From Pinirhizobacter soli (GTDB lineage Bacteria > Pseudomonadota > Gammaproteobacteria > Xanthomonadales > Rhodanobacteraceae), in the NCBI RefSeq assembly GCF_015905305.1, contig NZ_JADZLQ010000001.1, positions 1,264,599-1,328,598 on the forward strand: a DNA stretch of 64,000 bases, written 5' to 3'. The position numbers and the translations under genes were made by a program. Shown piece after piece: positions 8,095 through 15,534 of this stretch; position 1 is the stretch's first letter, and each line of letters opens with the position of its first letter. The notes under the pieces are model-generated. The model did not search any database. It saw only the letters and a list, made by a program, of their open reading frames with translations, and was not told where the DNA came from.

Positions 8095-9183
8095 ATGATG
8101 CGATCAATGATTCGATGGCTGGCCCTGGCGATCTTCGTTGCAGGCGTTCCGATGGCCACCTGTGCACAGGCTTCAACGCCGGTTGGCGAACGCCACGGCG
8201 CCGCGCACACGCCCGGCGCCGCCGCACGCGATAACGCGCACCGCGATGTCGTGCGCTATACCGTGTGGTACCCGGCGGCCGCGGGCTCAAAAGAAACACC
8301 GATCACCGTCGGACCACCCGACGCACCGCTGTTCAATATCGGTTCCGCGGCTGCGGACGCTGCCATAGCCCTCGGCAGGTTTCCCACCTTGCTGCTGTCG
8401 CACGGCAACGGCGGCAGTGCGCGGATGATGGGCTGGTTCGGTATCGCCATGGCACGCGCAGGCTATGTGGTGATCGCGGTGGACCATCCGGGCAACAACG
8501 GCATGGATCCCATGACGGTAGCGGGAGGCACGTTGATCTGGGAACGTGCTGAAGACCTCAAGGCCGCATTGAAAGCCGTGTTGGATGATGGCGACCTGGC
8601 ACCTCACGTGGACACCGCGCGACTGGGCGCCACCGGCTTCTCGGCCGGGGGATTTGCAGCCCTTGCCGCCCTGGGCGCGCAAGTGGACATCAACCACTTC
8701 ATCGCCTTCTGCCGCGCCCATCCCGACGACAGCACCTGCAAGCCTCAGAAGGAGTCGCCAGGGATAACCTTCGAAGACCACCTGAAGGCCGCGTCCACGC
8801 CGGAGCTTGCCCCGTTCATGCGCCAGGCGAAAGACAACCACGCGGTACCGGGTGTCCGCGCGATATTCGTGATGGCCCCGGGGATCATCGAAGCCTTCGA
8901 TCCGGAAGGATTGAAGAACGTGCAGCAACCGGTATCGATCCTGCTGGGCAAGGCAGACGACGTGGCGCAGCCGGCCACCAACGGCGAGCTGGCGGCCAAG
9001 CTACTGCCGCATGCATCCATCCATGAACTGGACAAGGTCGGGCACTACGATTTCCTGGCCACCTGCACCCAGGCAGGCCGCGAGCAACTGGGGCCCTTGT
9101 GCAAGCATGCGGTAGCGCAGGACAAGACGCACGCCGCCGCCATCAAGCAGGCGTCGGACTTCTTCGCCGCGAACCTTCGCTAA
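8095..9183 (+). CDS. Secreted alpha/beta hydrolase (dienelactone hydrolase / PAF-acetylhydrolase-like)
   Basis: 362 residues with a signal peptide (hydrophobic run about 5-20, AxA-like cut near 'ATCAQA'). The core shows the oxyanion segment 'LLLSHGNGGSARMMGW', nucleophile elbow GFSAGG with Ser, and catalytic His in 'LDKVGHYDFL' near the C terminus. The pattern fits the predicted dienelactone hydrolases of COG4188; substrate unknown. AAGG lies five bases before ATGATG, and either ATG could be used. It follows the AraC gene by 23 bases and ends tail-to-tail with the minus-strand gene at 9180, overlapping it by four bases. Confidence 0.8.
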   Translation: MMRSMIRWLALAIFVAGVPMATCAQASTPVGERHGAAHTPGAAARDNAHRDVVRYTVWYPAAAGSKETPITVGPPDAPLFNIGSAAADAAIALGRFPTLLLSHGNGGSARMMGWFGIAMARAGYVVIAVDHPGNNGMDPMTVAGGTLIWERAEDLKAALKAVLDDGDLAPHVDTARLGATGFSAGGFAALAALGAQVDINHFIAFCRAHPDDSTCKPQKESPGITFEDHLKAASTPELAPFMRQAKDNHAVPGVRAIFVMAPGIIEAFDPEGLKNVQQPVSILLGKADDVAQPATNGELAAKLLPHASIHELDKVGHYDFLATCTQAGREQLGPLCKHAVAQDKTHAAAIKQASDFFAANLR

Positions 9184-10253
9184 TAGGAACCGGGTGGGGC
9201 CTTCTCGCCCCACCAGCCTTCGGCGGGCCGCACGCCTTCGCGCAGCGCGCGCAGGGCGTGCAGCTGGCGCAGTGCGAACTGCCTGGCCATGGCCAGGCCA
9301 AACCCCAGTGGCGCCTTGATCCGGTCGCGGACCGGTGCGGTGCCGGGATATGCCGGATCCATGTGCAGGTATTTCCTGCATGCGCGGTTGACCTGGTGAA
9401 CCCGGGCCATGCGCCGCGTGTGGCTGGTGTAGAAGGTCACGCCCAGCGACACCGAGACGCCGTCGCCCGCCGTCACCCATGAGTTGTCCGTGCGCGTGGC
9501 ATGGGGCGAGGTGCTGGGGAAATACACGCCATCACCCGGGCCACTGTCGAATTCATGCGCCGAATGCCGGCTGGCATCGGTCAACTTCACTTTCTTCAAC
9601 GTGTGGTTGACGATGAAATCCTCGACCGAATCAGCTGGTACCGCCACGCGGTCGTAGTCATCCCACACCGACAGAACCTTGCGTCCGTGCAGCTGCAGCC
9701 AGAAATTATTCTCGCGGTCGATATGGAACGGCGTCACCGACGGCGGCGCGGAAATGAACAGGAAACCGGAAAGGTTGAACACGCCCGGTTGCTCGCGCTC
9801 GACGATCTCGCGCACGGTGTCGAGGATCTGATCAAGCAACGCCGCGTAACGCGGCACCGACTCGATGTTGTATAGCGCGATCCAGGAGCCTGTCTCTTCG
9901 ATGCGGCTGAACACCTCGTCGATGCCCCGGCCGTCGGGATGCTCGCCGGCATGGTCGAACTTCGAATCCTGCTGCATGCCCGGCCGAACGAAACGGCACT
10001 TGCCCATGGGCATCATTTCGCGGGCCAGGTTGGCAAGTTCGGGCAGTTGCAACAGGGGATGCTGGTGGAAGTCGTGGCGAAGCCGGTTAATGCGGAAAGT
10101 CGAGAATGCCTTCCCGTCCATCGGCTGCACGCGATGGGCCGGAAGTTCCACGGCACCCGAACGCTGGATATTCAAGACTTTTGACCCCGCCGTTGCCCGA
10201 CCCTCCCCGGGCCGCGTGGACATGATTGGGCAAGAACCTGCGTCCTTCCACAC
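9180..10253 (-). CDS. JmjC/cupin-8-like protein (putative Fe(II)/2-oxoglutarate oxygenase)
   Basis: Up to 357 residues. The centre has the double-stranded beta-helix pattern of cupin-8/JmjC proteins: 'PFHIDRENNFWLQLHGRK' provides H-x-D, and 'FPSTSPHATRT' the distal metal His. These three residues make a credible iron triad, but the substrate is unknown; relatives hydroxylate proteins or lie near TonB-receptor loci. The open frame begins with GTG at 10253; an ATG at 10223 is an alternative, and neither has a convincing ribosome site. It converges on the hydrolase gene with a four-base overlap. No operon partner is seen. Confidence 0.65.
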   Translation of the reverse strand: MWKDAGSCPIMSTRPGEGRATAGSKVLNIQRSGAVELPAHRVQPMDGKAFSTFRINRLRHDFHQHPLLQLPELANLAREMMPMGKCRFVRPGMQQDSKFDHAGEHPDGRGIDEVFSRIEETGSWIALYNIESVPRYAALLDQILDTVREIVEREQPGVFNLSGFLFISAPPSVTPFHIDRENNFWLQLHGRKVLSVWDDYDRVAVPADSVEDFIVNHTLKKVKLTDASRHSAHEFDSGPGDGVYFPSTSPHATRTDNSWVTAGDGVSVSLGVTFYTSHTRRMARVHQVNRACRKYLHMDPAYPGTAPVRDRIKAPLGFGLAMARQFALRQLHALRALREGVRPAEGWWGEKAPPGSY

Positions 10254-10304
10254 GCCGGATGGACTAGGCCAACGGGGTGGGTCCGGAGCGATACCCTGAA
10301 AGGG

Positions 10305-11060
10305 TCACGTTGCCGGGACGCCAGGCGCCTGGTCGGGCGCCGAGCCACTGGCGGCATGCATGCGCTTGATGCGCACGGTGCTGCCGCCTTCGAACCGCAC
10401 CACGTATTCGCTTTCCTCATGGGTCTGCGACACCACCGGTATGGCCGGGTCGTCGGCATGTTCGGCGAGCTTTGCCTGCATCATCCGCGCGGCCTGGCCC
10501 GAGGGATAGAGCGTCATTGGTGGGCTGACCGGTTCGAAGCTGGTGAACGAATCGCCACACTCGGCGCAGGCACCGGTGACCAGGGGCAGGCGCTTCAAGA
10601 AGATGAAGTATTTGTTCTCGTGCTTGATCCAGATCCTTTCCGCATTGCCGCCCACGTAGGTGTTGACCGCACCGGCACTACTCCATACGCGCACGTTGGC
10701 TGCCTGCGCGCAGTCGGCCTGCGCGCACTCCTGCAACACCAGGTATTCGTCCGGGTTCAGGTGCACCGGCCGGATGCTCAGGATGTCGTCCTGCTGCAGG
10801 GCCTGCGCCGGGAAGACGACCGAGGGCATCCGCGGATCCACCCGGAAATCACTGGAAATGACATAGCCGCCGTGGATGGTGGTGTAGGGCGCGGTGACCG
10901 TCACGCGCGGCAGGTCGGTGCTTGGTGGCGCGCCGCTTGTGGTGGACTTAGCCGCGGTGTCCTGGGCGATAGCGGCCACCGGGGCGGCCGCCATCATCAG
11001 AACCGCTGCGCCGACGGCTAGGCCGCCGACGCGGCACATGGCCTTCAATTGCATCGTCAC
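10305..11060 (-). CDS. Secreted protein of unknown function
   Basis: 251 residues. I do not recognise the family. A signal peptide is clear (hydrophobic 11-30, cut near 'AAIAQ'), followed by a low-complexity stretch and 'DLPRVTVTAP', a motif that resembles the N-terminal region of TonB-dependent receptors. Two short cysteine pairs (CAQADC and CAEC) could form disulfides in the periplasm. There is no lipobox and no later membrane segment. It stands alone between the cupin-like gene (51 bases downstream) and a 101-bp gap. Confidence 0.6.
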   Translation of the reverse strand: MTMQLKAMCRVGGLAVGAAVLMMAAAPVAAIAQDTAAKSTTSGAPPSTDLPRVTVTAPYTTIHGGYVISSDFRVDPRMPSVVFPAQALQQDDILSIRPVHLNPDEYLVLQECAQADCAQAANVRVWSSAGAVNTYVGGNAERIWIKHENKYFIFLKRLPLVTGACAECGDSFTSFEPVSPPMTLYPSGQAARMMQAKLAEHADDPAIPVVSQTHEESEYVVRFEGGSTVRIKRMHAASGSAPDQAPGVPAT

Positions 11061-11153
11061 GGCTCAACACCCCGCTCGTCGATCGCTATGTCCCTGTCGT
11101 GACAGTTAACCACGGTCGCACGATCACCGCCCATTTGATGAAGGAATTTTCAT

Positions 11154-11171
11154 GCGGGGCTTCAGCCCCGC
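11154..11171. terminator. GC hairpin at the end of the VOC gene
   Basis: GCGGGGCT-tc-AGCCCCGC is a perfect 8-bp stem with a two-base loop that includes the stop codon of the minus-strand VOC gene. On the minus strand it is followed by ATGAAAATTCC, so the U-tract is poor. It may act as a weak terminator or RNA 3'-end stabiliser. Confidence 0.5.
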
Positions 11172-11572
11172 TCTTGCACACGGATCATGTTGCCGGCGGG
11201 GTCGCGCACGGCGCAGTCGCGAACGCCATAGGGCTGCGCAGTAGGCTCCTGCACAATATCGGCATCGCTGGCCTGCAAGCGGGCGAAGGCGCCATCCAGG
11301 TCGGGCGTGGCCAGCAGGATCGTGCTGTGGGTGCCCTTGGCCATCATCTCGGCGATGGTGCGGCGTTCGTCGTCGGTGATGCCGGGGCTGGCGGCTGGCG
11401 GATACAGCACGATGGATGTCGCCGGCTGGCCCGCCGGACCTACCGTGATCCAGCGGTTGCCGCCGTAGGCAACGTCCGCGCGAACTTCGAAGCCCAGCGT
11501 ATCGCGATAGAAGGCCAGCGAGGCTTCGGGGTCGCTGTGCGGCAGGAAGCTGGCGTGGATGTGGATGTCCAT
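11162..11572 (-). CDS. VOC-superfamily (glyoxalase/bleomycin-resistance fold) protein
   Basis: 136 residues, two beta-alpha-beta-beta-beta modules. It opens with 'DPEASLAFYRDTLGFEVR' and closes with 'RDPAGNMIRVQE', the usual VOC metal Glu region. The ATG at 11572 was preferred to the upstream GTG because GGAG lies eight bases before it. The substrate is not predictable. The AraC gene just upstream on the same strand (37-base gap) may form a two-gene unit with it; such pairs are common in Xanthomonadales and Burkholderia. Confidence 0.85.
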   Translation of the reverse strand: MDIHIHASFLPHSDPEASLAFYRDTLGFEVRADVAYGGNRWITVGPAGQPATSIVLYPPAASPGITDDERRTIAEMMAKGTHSTILLATPDLDGAFARLQASDADIVQEPTAQPYGVRDCAVRDPAGNMIRVQERG

Positions 11573-11608
11573 GGTGATCACTCCAATGTGGGGTTGGGTC
11601 GGGAGCGA

Positions 11609-12058
11609 TCAGTCTAGGGAAGGCTCAAGGCCGGGCGCTTCTCGATTCCTGATCGGCCGCGTCACCTGTCGCGCCACGCACGAAGGCATGCCCGCCGTCG
11701 CCTGCGCCTGCTGGCGTCGATAGGTGCTGGGCGACATGCCTGTCAGCTCCGTGAAGCGCGTGCTGAAGGTGCCCAGCGAGGAGCAGCCCACTTCGAAGCA
11801 CACGTCGGTAACGCTCACGTCGCCGCGGCGCAGCAAGGCCATCGCGCGCTCGATACGCCTGGTCATCAGGTAGGAATACGGCGACTCGCCGAAGGCGAGT
11901 TTGAACTGGCGACTCAAGTGCCCGGCCGACATGGCCACGCCGCGGGCCAGCGCCTCAACATCCAGCGGCTGGGCGTACTCCCGGTCCATCCGGTCCCGGA
12001 CCCGGCGCAGTTGCGCCAGGTCGCGTAGATGCTGCGCGGTGTCGTCTTTGCCATTCAC
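11609..12058 (-). CDS. AraC-family transcriptional regulator (HTH only)
   Basis: 149 residues, almost all of it the AraC double helix-turn-helix: 'LDVEALARGVAMSAGHLSRQFK' and 'SVTDVCFEVGCSSLGTFSTRFTELTGMSPSTYR'. No N-terminal sensor domain is present, so activity may depend on expression level or on the downstream VOC gene's substrate. The start is GTG with a weak AGG upstream. It lies directly beside the inverted repeat at 12071-12178, which may cover its promoter. Confidence 0.88.
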   Translation of the reverse strand: MNGKDDTAQHLRDLAQLRRVRDRMDREYAQPLDVEALARGVAMSAGHLSRQFKLAFGESPYSYLMTRRIERAMALLRRGDVSVTDVCFEVGCSSLGTFSTRFTELTGMSPSTYRRQQAQATAGMPSCVARQVTRPIRNREAPGLEPSLD

Positions 12059-12070
12059 CGCCAGAGCCTA

Positions 12071-12178
12071 CCAACCCCCCAGGGGTCAGAGTCAATATGC
12101 GCGCCAGTCACACAACCACCCTGGCCTCGGCTCCAATGTGCGCGCGGCGCACATTGACTCTGACCCCTAGTGGGGGTT
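12071..12178. repeat. REP-like long inverted repeat
   Basis: Two arms of about 35 bases face each other across about 40 bases. The left arm holds AGGGGTCAGAGTCAA followed by TATGCGC; the right arm holds the reverse complement, with TGTGCGC. Both are flanked by C-rich/G-rich ends. GGGGTCAGAGT-type arms are typical of repeats found around REP-associated tyrosine transposases in gammaproteobacteria; no transposase is near. The right arm ends at the stop codon of the DUF2802 gene (12177), and the left arm sits 13 bases before the AraC start. Confidence 0.75.
12134..12156. repeat. Inner perfect hairpin of the REP-like element
   Basis: CAATGTGCGC-gcg-GCGCACATTG: a perfect 10-bp stem with a three-base loop, nested in the right half of the larger repeat. 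It could be a Y-REP style foot recognised by a tyrosine transposase, or a transcription terminator without a U-tract. Confidence 0.7.
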
Positions 12179-12560
12179 AGTGGCGGGTGCCGCCGTGAAG
12201 GCGTTGCAGCAACTCAGCTTCGCTGGGGAAGATGCCGCAGGTCTCGGCGATCTGCTGGGCGCTGGCACCCTGGCGGGCCAGGCGCTGGGCCAGCATGTAG
12301 GAGCGGTCGGCGGGCACGACGTCGGCGACGGCGACCGGCACCTGGCGGGCCTGGACTTCCAGCTCGTCGATGCGCAGGTCCAGCTTGCGCAAGGCGCCGA
12401 CCATGACGTCGGCCGCAAGGTCGGGCTCGGGCGCTACGAAAGCCGGCGCCTGCGCCGGATTTCCGACGCTCAAGTGGCCCAGGCGACGGTAGACGAACAC
12501 CAGCATGGCCAGCTGGACCAGGGAAATAAGGCCGAATGCGATGGTAAGCGGATAGTTCAT
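12177..12560 (-). CDS. DUF2802 membrane-anchored protein of the chemotaxis operon
   Basis: 127 residues: one N-terminal membrane helix (about 5-24, 'LTIAFGLISLVQLAMLVFVY'), a Pro/Ala linker, then a helical region with 'DRSYMLAQRLARQGASAQQIAETCGI', which looks like a helix-turn-helix-like DUF2802 fold. In Pseudomonas the homologue directly follows cheW in the fliA-cheYZAB-motCD-parC-parP-cheW operon. Here it is separated from cheW by a foreign-looking gene. The ATG at 12560 was chosen over an upstream frame because the membrane helix then starts at the usual place. Function not known. Confidence 0.75.
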   Translation of the reverse strand: MNYPLTIAFGLISLVQLAMLVFVYRRLGHLSVGNPAQAPAFVAPEPDLAADVMVGALRKLDLRIDELEVQARQVPVAVADVVPADRSYMLAQRLARQGASAQQIAETCGIFPSEAELLQRLHGGTRH

Positions 12561-12643
12561 GGGACGGCTCCGGTGGGATACGCACACCTAAGCAGAAACC
12601 GTGCCGAATGCTTACAAGGGGCACACCCTCAAGATGAGCCCAA

Positions 12644-13549
12644 TTAGCGACGACGTTCGGTATCGGGGTTATCGCGCCGCAGGAATTGATGGAAAGGGGT
12701 ATCTCGGGGGTTGGGGGCTGGACCACGCTGCCAAGGCGGACGCGAACCAGCACTGGGCGCTATTTCCATCGGACTGAGGTTCGCGGATGACTGCGATGAT
12801 TGGGATCGGGTCATGCGGATGGCCGCAGAGTGATACTCAGTACGATCACTGTCTAGCGCTCTATGCAAGGCAGCGATCACATCGGATTCGCGCCGGACTG
12901 CGGACATGGAACCGGAGCCTCTCAATGCCATGGGGCCTGCGCCGACCCGGACGTCCGTTCCCTGGACGTTGATCGTCCCCTGCCGCGCTTGCCAGTGGAT
13001 GTTCCACTCCCTCGAACCGCGGTCGAACTTCAGGAAAGCTGCGGCCTGATCATTGCTGGGCCCATTGGCGTAATGCTCGTGGGAGAGAATGGCCGTGACG
13101 CGCCGTGGGTCGATGCTCAGGCGACTGAAATCCTCATGATGACGTCCTCCTTGTACGTGGGAGACGCGCAAGCTCTCCTCGTTCATTTTCTCCACCACCA
13201 CTGAACAACCGCTAAGATCAGGTGTGAAAACCAGCTGCGGATCGCGGCCGTGATCAGGACGCACGGGAATGCCGATGCTCCCTCCTTGGGGTGCCCAATA
13301 GGCTTGGATCATCTCGGCACCACCGGTCCCACGATCGCGAACCGCAGCAGCCGCTTGCGAATGTGCCTCCACCACCATGGCCTCGCCTGCGACATCGTCG
13401 TGTACGCGGGTCACCGCAAAGTACATCGAGACGCCCGCGCCCAGATCGCGGGCCTCGTTGACGCCCGGGTTGCTCAAGGGCGCCATGCTTAGGGGCACGC
13501 CTCTGGTCAGGGTTTCGAATTCCGGCCCGACATCTTCCCAGCGTGCCAC
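12644..13549 (-). CDS. Unknown protein with a CheD/CNF-like Thr-Cys-His pattern (putative deamidase-type toxin or effector)
   Basis: 301 residues, GTG start nine bases after an in-frame TAA, with AAGG upstream. No family recognised outright. The segment 'FTPDLSGCSVVVE' followed by 'LRVSHVQGG' places Thr109, Cys115 and His131 in a T-x5-C-x15-H pattern. CheD and the toxins BLF1 and CNF1 use a Cys/His pair in a similar setting, with Thr six residues before Cys in CheD and BLF1 and an 'LSGC' motif in BLF1. The last 60 residues are Ser/Pro/Arg-rich and look disordered. No signal peptide or XVIPCD tail. It lies between cheW and the DUF2802 gene, with lower GC (57% in one 60-base stretch; 68% in one from motC). 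Deamidase activity is inference. Confidence 0.4.
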   Translation of the reverse strand: MARWEDVGPEFETLTRGVPLSMAPLSNPGVNEARDLGAGVSMYFAVTRVHDDVAGEAMVVEAHSQAAAAVRDRGTGGAEMIQAYWAPQGGSIGIPVRPDHGRDPQLVFTPDLSGCSVVVEKMNEESLRVSHVQGGRHHEDFSRLSIDPRRVTAILSHEHYANGPSNDQAAAFLKFDRGSREWNIHWQARQGTINVQGTDVRVGAGPMALRGSGSMSAVRRESDVIAALHRALDSDRTEYHSAAIRMTRSQSSQSSANLSPMEIAPSAGSRPPWQRGPAPNPRDTPFHQFLRRDNPDTERRR

Positions 13550-13692
13550 GGCGCGTTACCTTGCGAAAGGATCCTGGGTACGAGAGCCTACGCCCTAGGA
13601 CCAAGAGCGCCTAGCGAATGTTTCGCAATATATCGCCGGCAAACAACGATCCAAAGCAAAGTAGGCGTCGATGGAAGGCCATTACAGCGGCC

Positions 13693-14139
13693 TTAGAGCC
13701 GGCAAAGCCGATCGACGTCGACCAGGGCGACGAAACCATCGGCGCGGGGAATGATGCCGCTGACGGGATCTCCCCGGCGGCTGGCACGGCCTGGCGGCGG
13801 GGCGGCGATATCGGCAGGATCCGCCACCAGCATGTCGCCGACGGCGTCGATGCGCATGCCGATGGTTTCCTCGCCGTGCTCGATCACCATGATGCGCTCG
13901 TCGTCATGGCCGGTATCGACGGCCACCAGGCCGAATCGACGGCGGCCGTCCAGCACGCTGACGATCTGGCCACGCAGGTTCACCACGCCCATCACCTCAT
14001 CCGGTGCACCGGGCACGGGCGTGACGTCGCCCAGGCGGATCACTTCGCGCACGGCAGGCAGCGGCACGGCGTAGTGCTGGCCTTCAAGGACAAAACCCAG
14101 CCAGACGCTGTCGTCGGTGGAGGCGGCGAGCATGCTCAT
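13693..14139 (-). CDS. cheW: Chemotaxis coupling protein CheW of the flagellar operon
   Basis: 148 residues with the standard CheW fold: 'AVPLPAVREVIRLGDVTPVPGAPDEVMGVVNLRG' region followed by 'VSVLDGRRRFGL'. It couples the CheA at 17339 to receptors. The ATG at 14139 overlaps the parP stop by four bases (ATGA); a longer frame exists but would run into parP. Position after parP matches PA1464 of Pseudomonas aeruginosa. The gene is followed by 143 bases with no recognisable feature and then by the inserted gene. Confidence 0.93.
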   Translation of the reverse strand: MSMLAASTDDSVWLGFVLEGQHYAVPLPAVREVIRLGDVTPVPGAPDEVMGVVNLRGQIVSVLDGRRRFGLVAVDTGHDDERIMVIEHGEETIGMRIDAVGDMLVADPADIAAPPPGRASRRGDPVSGIIPRADGFVALVDVDRLCRL

Positions 14140-14729
14140 GGTGCTTCCCCAGCCAGTGTACGGAAGGAATGGATCAGGGCGGGGACGTCGATCACGCCGC
14201 AACGCAGTTCGCGCATCATGCCCACCAGCCACGGGCGCGATTGCGTCGGTGTACGCCAGGCGATGCCTTCGGCGTCGAGCACCACCGATTCTTCATAGAC
14301 AGTGCAGGCCAGGGCCCAGGTGCGGTCGTGCAGTAAAAGCAAAGTGTCTGCTTCAGCTCCGGCCATGTCGGGTGCGAGCAGCGCGGCAAGGTCGATCACG
14401 CGTGCCTCGCCACCGGGGTGGCGCCAGTGTCCCAGGCAGATGTCAGGATCGCCCGGCTCCGGCCTTAGCGGTGGCAACGGCACCATGTGCCGCACCTCGC
14501 CCATCGGCAGTGCCAACCGCACTCCGGCGGCCTCGCACAGCAAGTAGCGCGAAGCGTTCTCGGCCGACATCGACTCCGGCGTGGCCGTCAACGGCACGGC
14601 CGCCCTCGCCTGTGGCGCGGCGTGTGATTTCGGCGGTGGCTCAACCAGGCTGGACGGCGCGGGTTTCAGCAGCGCGGAGAGATAGTCGGCCACCAGTTCG
14701 TCGGCGTCCTGGAAGCTGCGCAGATTCAT
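14136..14729 (-). CDS. parP: ParP-like CheW-domain protein
   Basis: 197 residues. An N-terminal Pro/Ala-rich segment (about 22-55) is followed by a diverged CheW-like domain ('SRYLLCEAAGVRLALPMGEVRHMVPL', 'EARVIDLAALLAP'). In Vibrio and Pseudomonas the CheW-like protein coded between the ParA-type parC and cheW is ParP, which binds ParC and CheA and keeps signalling arrays at the cell pole. The order parC-parP-cheW is kept here, with ATGA overlaps on both sides, so this role is likely. The gene name rests on order and domain type. Confidence 0.8.
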   Translation of the reverse strand: MNLRSFQDADELVADYLSALLKPAPSSLVEPPPKSHAAPQARAAVPLTATPESMSAENASRYLLCEAAGVRLALPMGEVRHMVPLPPLRPEPGDPDICLGHWRHPGGEARVIDLAALLAPDMAGAEADTLLLLHDRTWALACTVYEESVVLDAEGIAWRTPTQSRPWLVGMMRELRCGVIDVPALIHSFRTLAGEAP

Positions 14730-15532
14730 GCCGCATCCTCCGCGCGTGCGTCGCCGGAGGCTTCATGCGCCGCCTGCAGGACAAGCAGTTCCTGCAACAG
14801 TTTGCGATAGGCTTCGCCGCCGCGGCGCGCGGCCGGCCACCAGGCCAGGGGCACGCCGTTGGCGCTGGCCTCGCGGATCTGCGTATCCACGGGAATCACG
14901 TTCTGCGTTACCAGGTCGCCGTGGCTCTCGCGCAGTTCCGCAAGACAGGCGCGCGAGGCGTGCGTGCGCGCATCGAACAAGGTGGGCACGATGCGCCGGC
15001 GCAGCGGCATGCCGCGCGAGCGTTCGATCATCGACAGGCTGCGCAGCATGCGGCCCAGGCCGGCCAGGGCCAGGGCCTCGGTCTGGGTGGGAATGAGCAT
15101 GCGCTGGCACGCCGCCAGCGCATTGACCATCAACACACCGAGCGTCGGCGGACAGTCAATCAATACGTAATCAAAATCGTTCGCCAGCATGCCAAGTGAC
15201 GTGCTCAGTACCAGGCCCATGCCCGAACGGGCACCGAGCTGGCGATCGAGCGTGATCATGGCAGGGGAAGCAGGCAGCACCGAGAGGCGCTCGAACTTCG
15301 TCGCCCGCACCAGGCTTGCGGCCTCCACCACGTCGCCATTGACGCCGAACAGATCGTAGACGCTACCGCCGTCGACACCCTCCACGCCCACGTAGCCACT
15401 GAGCGATGCGTGCGGATCCATGTCTACCAACAGCACGCGCTGGCCCGATTCGGCCAGCAAGCTGCCAAGCGAAACAGTCGTGGTGGTCTTGCCCACCCCG
15501 CCTTTCTGGTTGGCGACAGCCCAGATGCGCAT
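14726..15532 (-). CDS. parC: ParC-like ParA/MinD ATPase (chemotaxis array positioning)
   Basis: 268 residues. The deviant Walker A box KGGVGKT is at 10-16, the A' box in 'VLLVDMDPHASLSGY', and Walker B near 'DYVLIDCPPTLGVL'. The family moves or places cargo; in polar-flagellated bacteria the copy between motD and parP is ParC, which recruits chemotaxis arrays to the pole. No ParB gene is next to it, which fits ParC rather than chromosome partition. It is coupled to parP by ATGA and starts two bases after motD. Confidence 0.88.
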   Translation of the reverse strand: MRIWAVANQKGGVGKTTTTVSLGSLLAESGQRVLLVDMDPHASLSGYVGVEGVDGGSVYDLFGVNGDVVEAASLVRATKFERLSVLPASPAMITLDRQLGARSGMGLVLSTSLGMLANDFDYVLIDCPPTLGVLMVNALAACQRMLIPTQTEALALAGLGRMLRSLSMIERSRGMPLRRRIVPTLFDARTHASRACLAELRESHGDLVTQNVIPVDTQIREASANGVPLAWWPAARRGGEAYRKLLQELLVLQAAHEASGDARAEDAA

Positions 15533-15534
15533 CG

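Noticed and set aside
11154-11171. Hairpin as part of the same REP family as 12071-12178
   Set aside because: It lacks the GGGGTCAGAGT arm and only shares G/C-rich stems, so it is kept as a simple hairpin.
12644-13549. Type IV secretion XVIPCD effector of Xanthomonadales
   Set aside because: The C terminus is Pro/Arg-rich and lacks the conserved XVIPCD motifs; a secretion route cannot be assigned.
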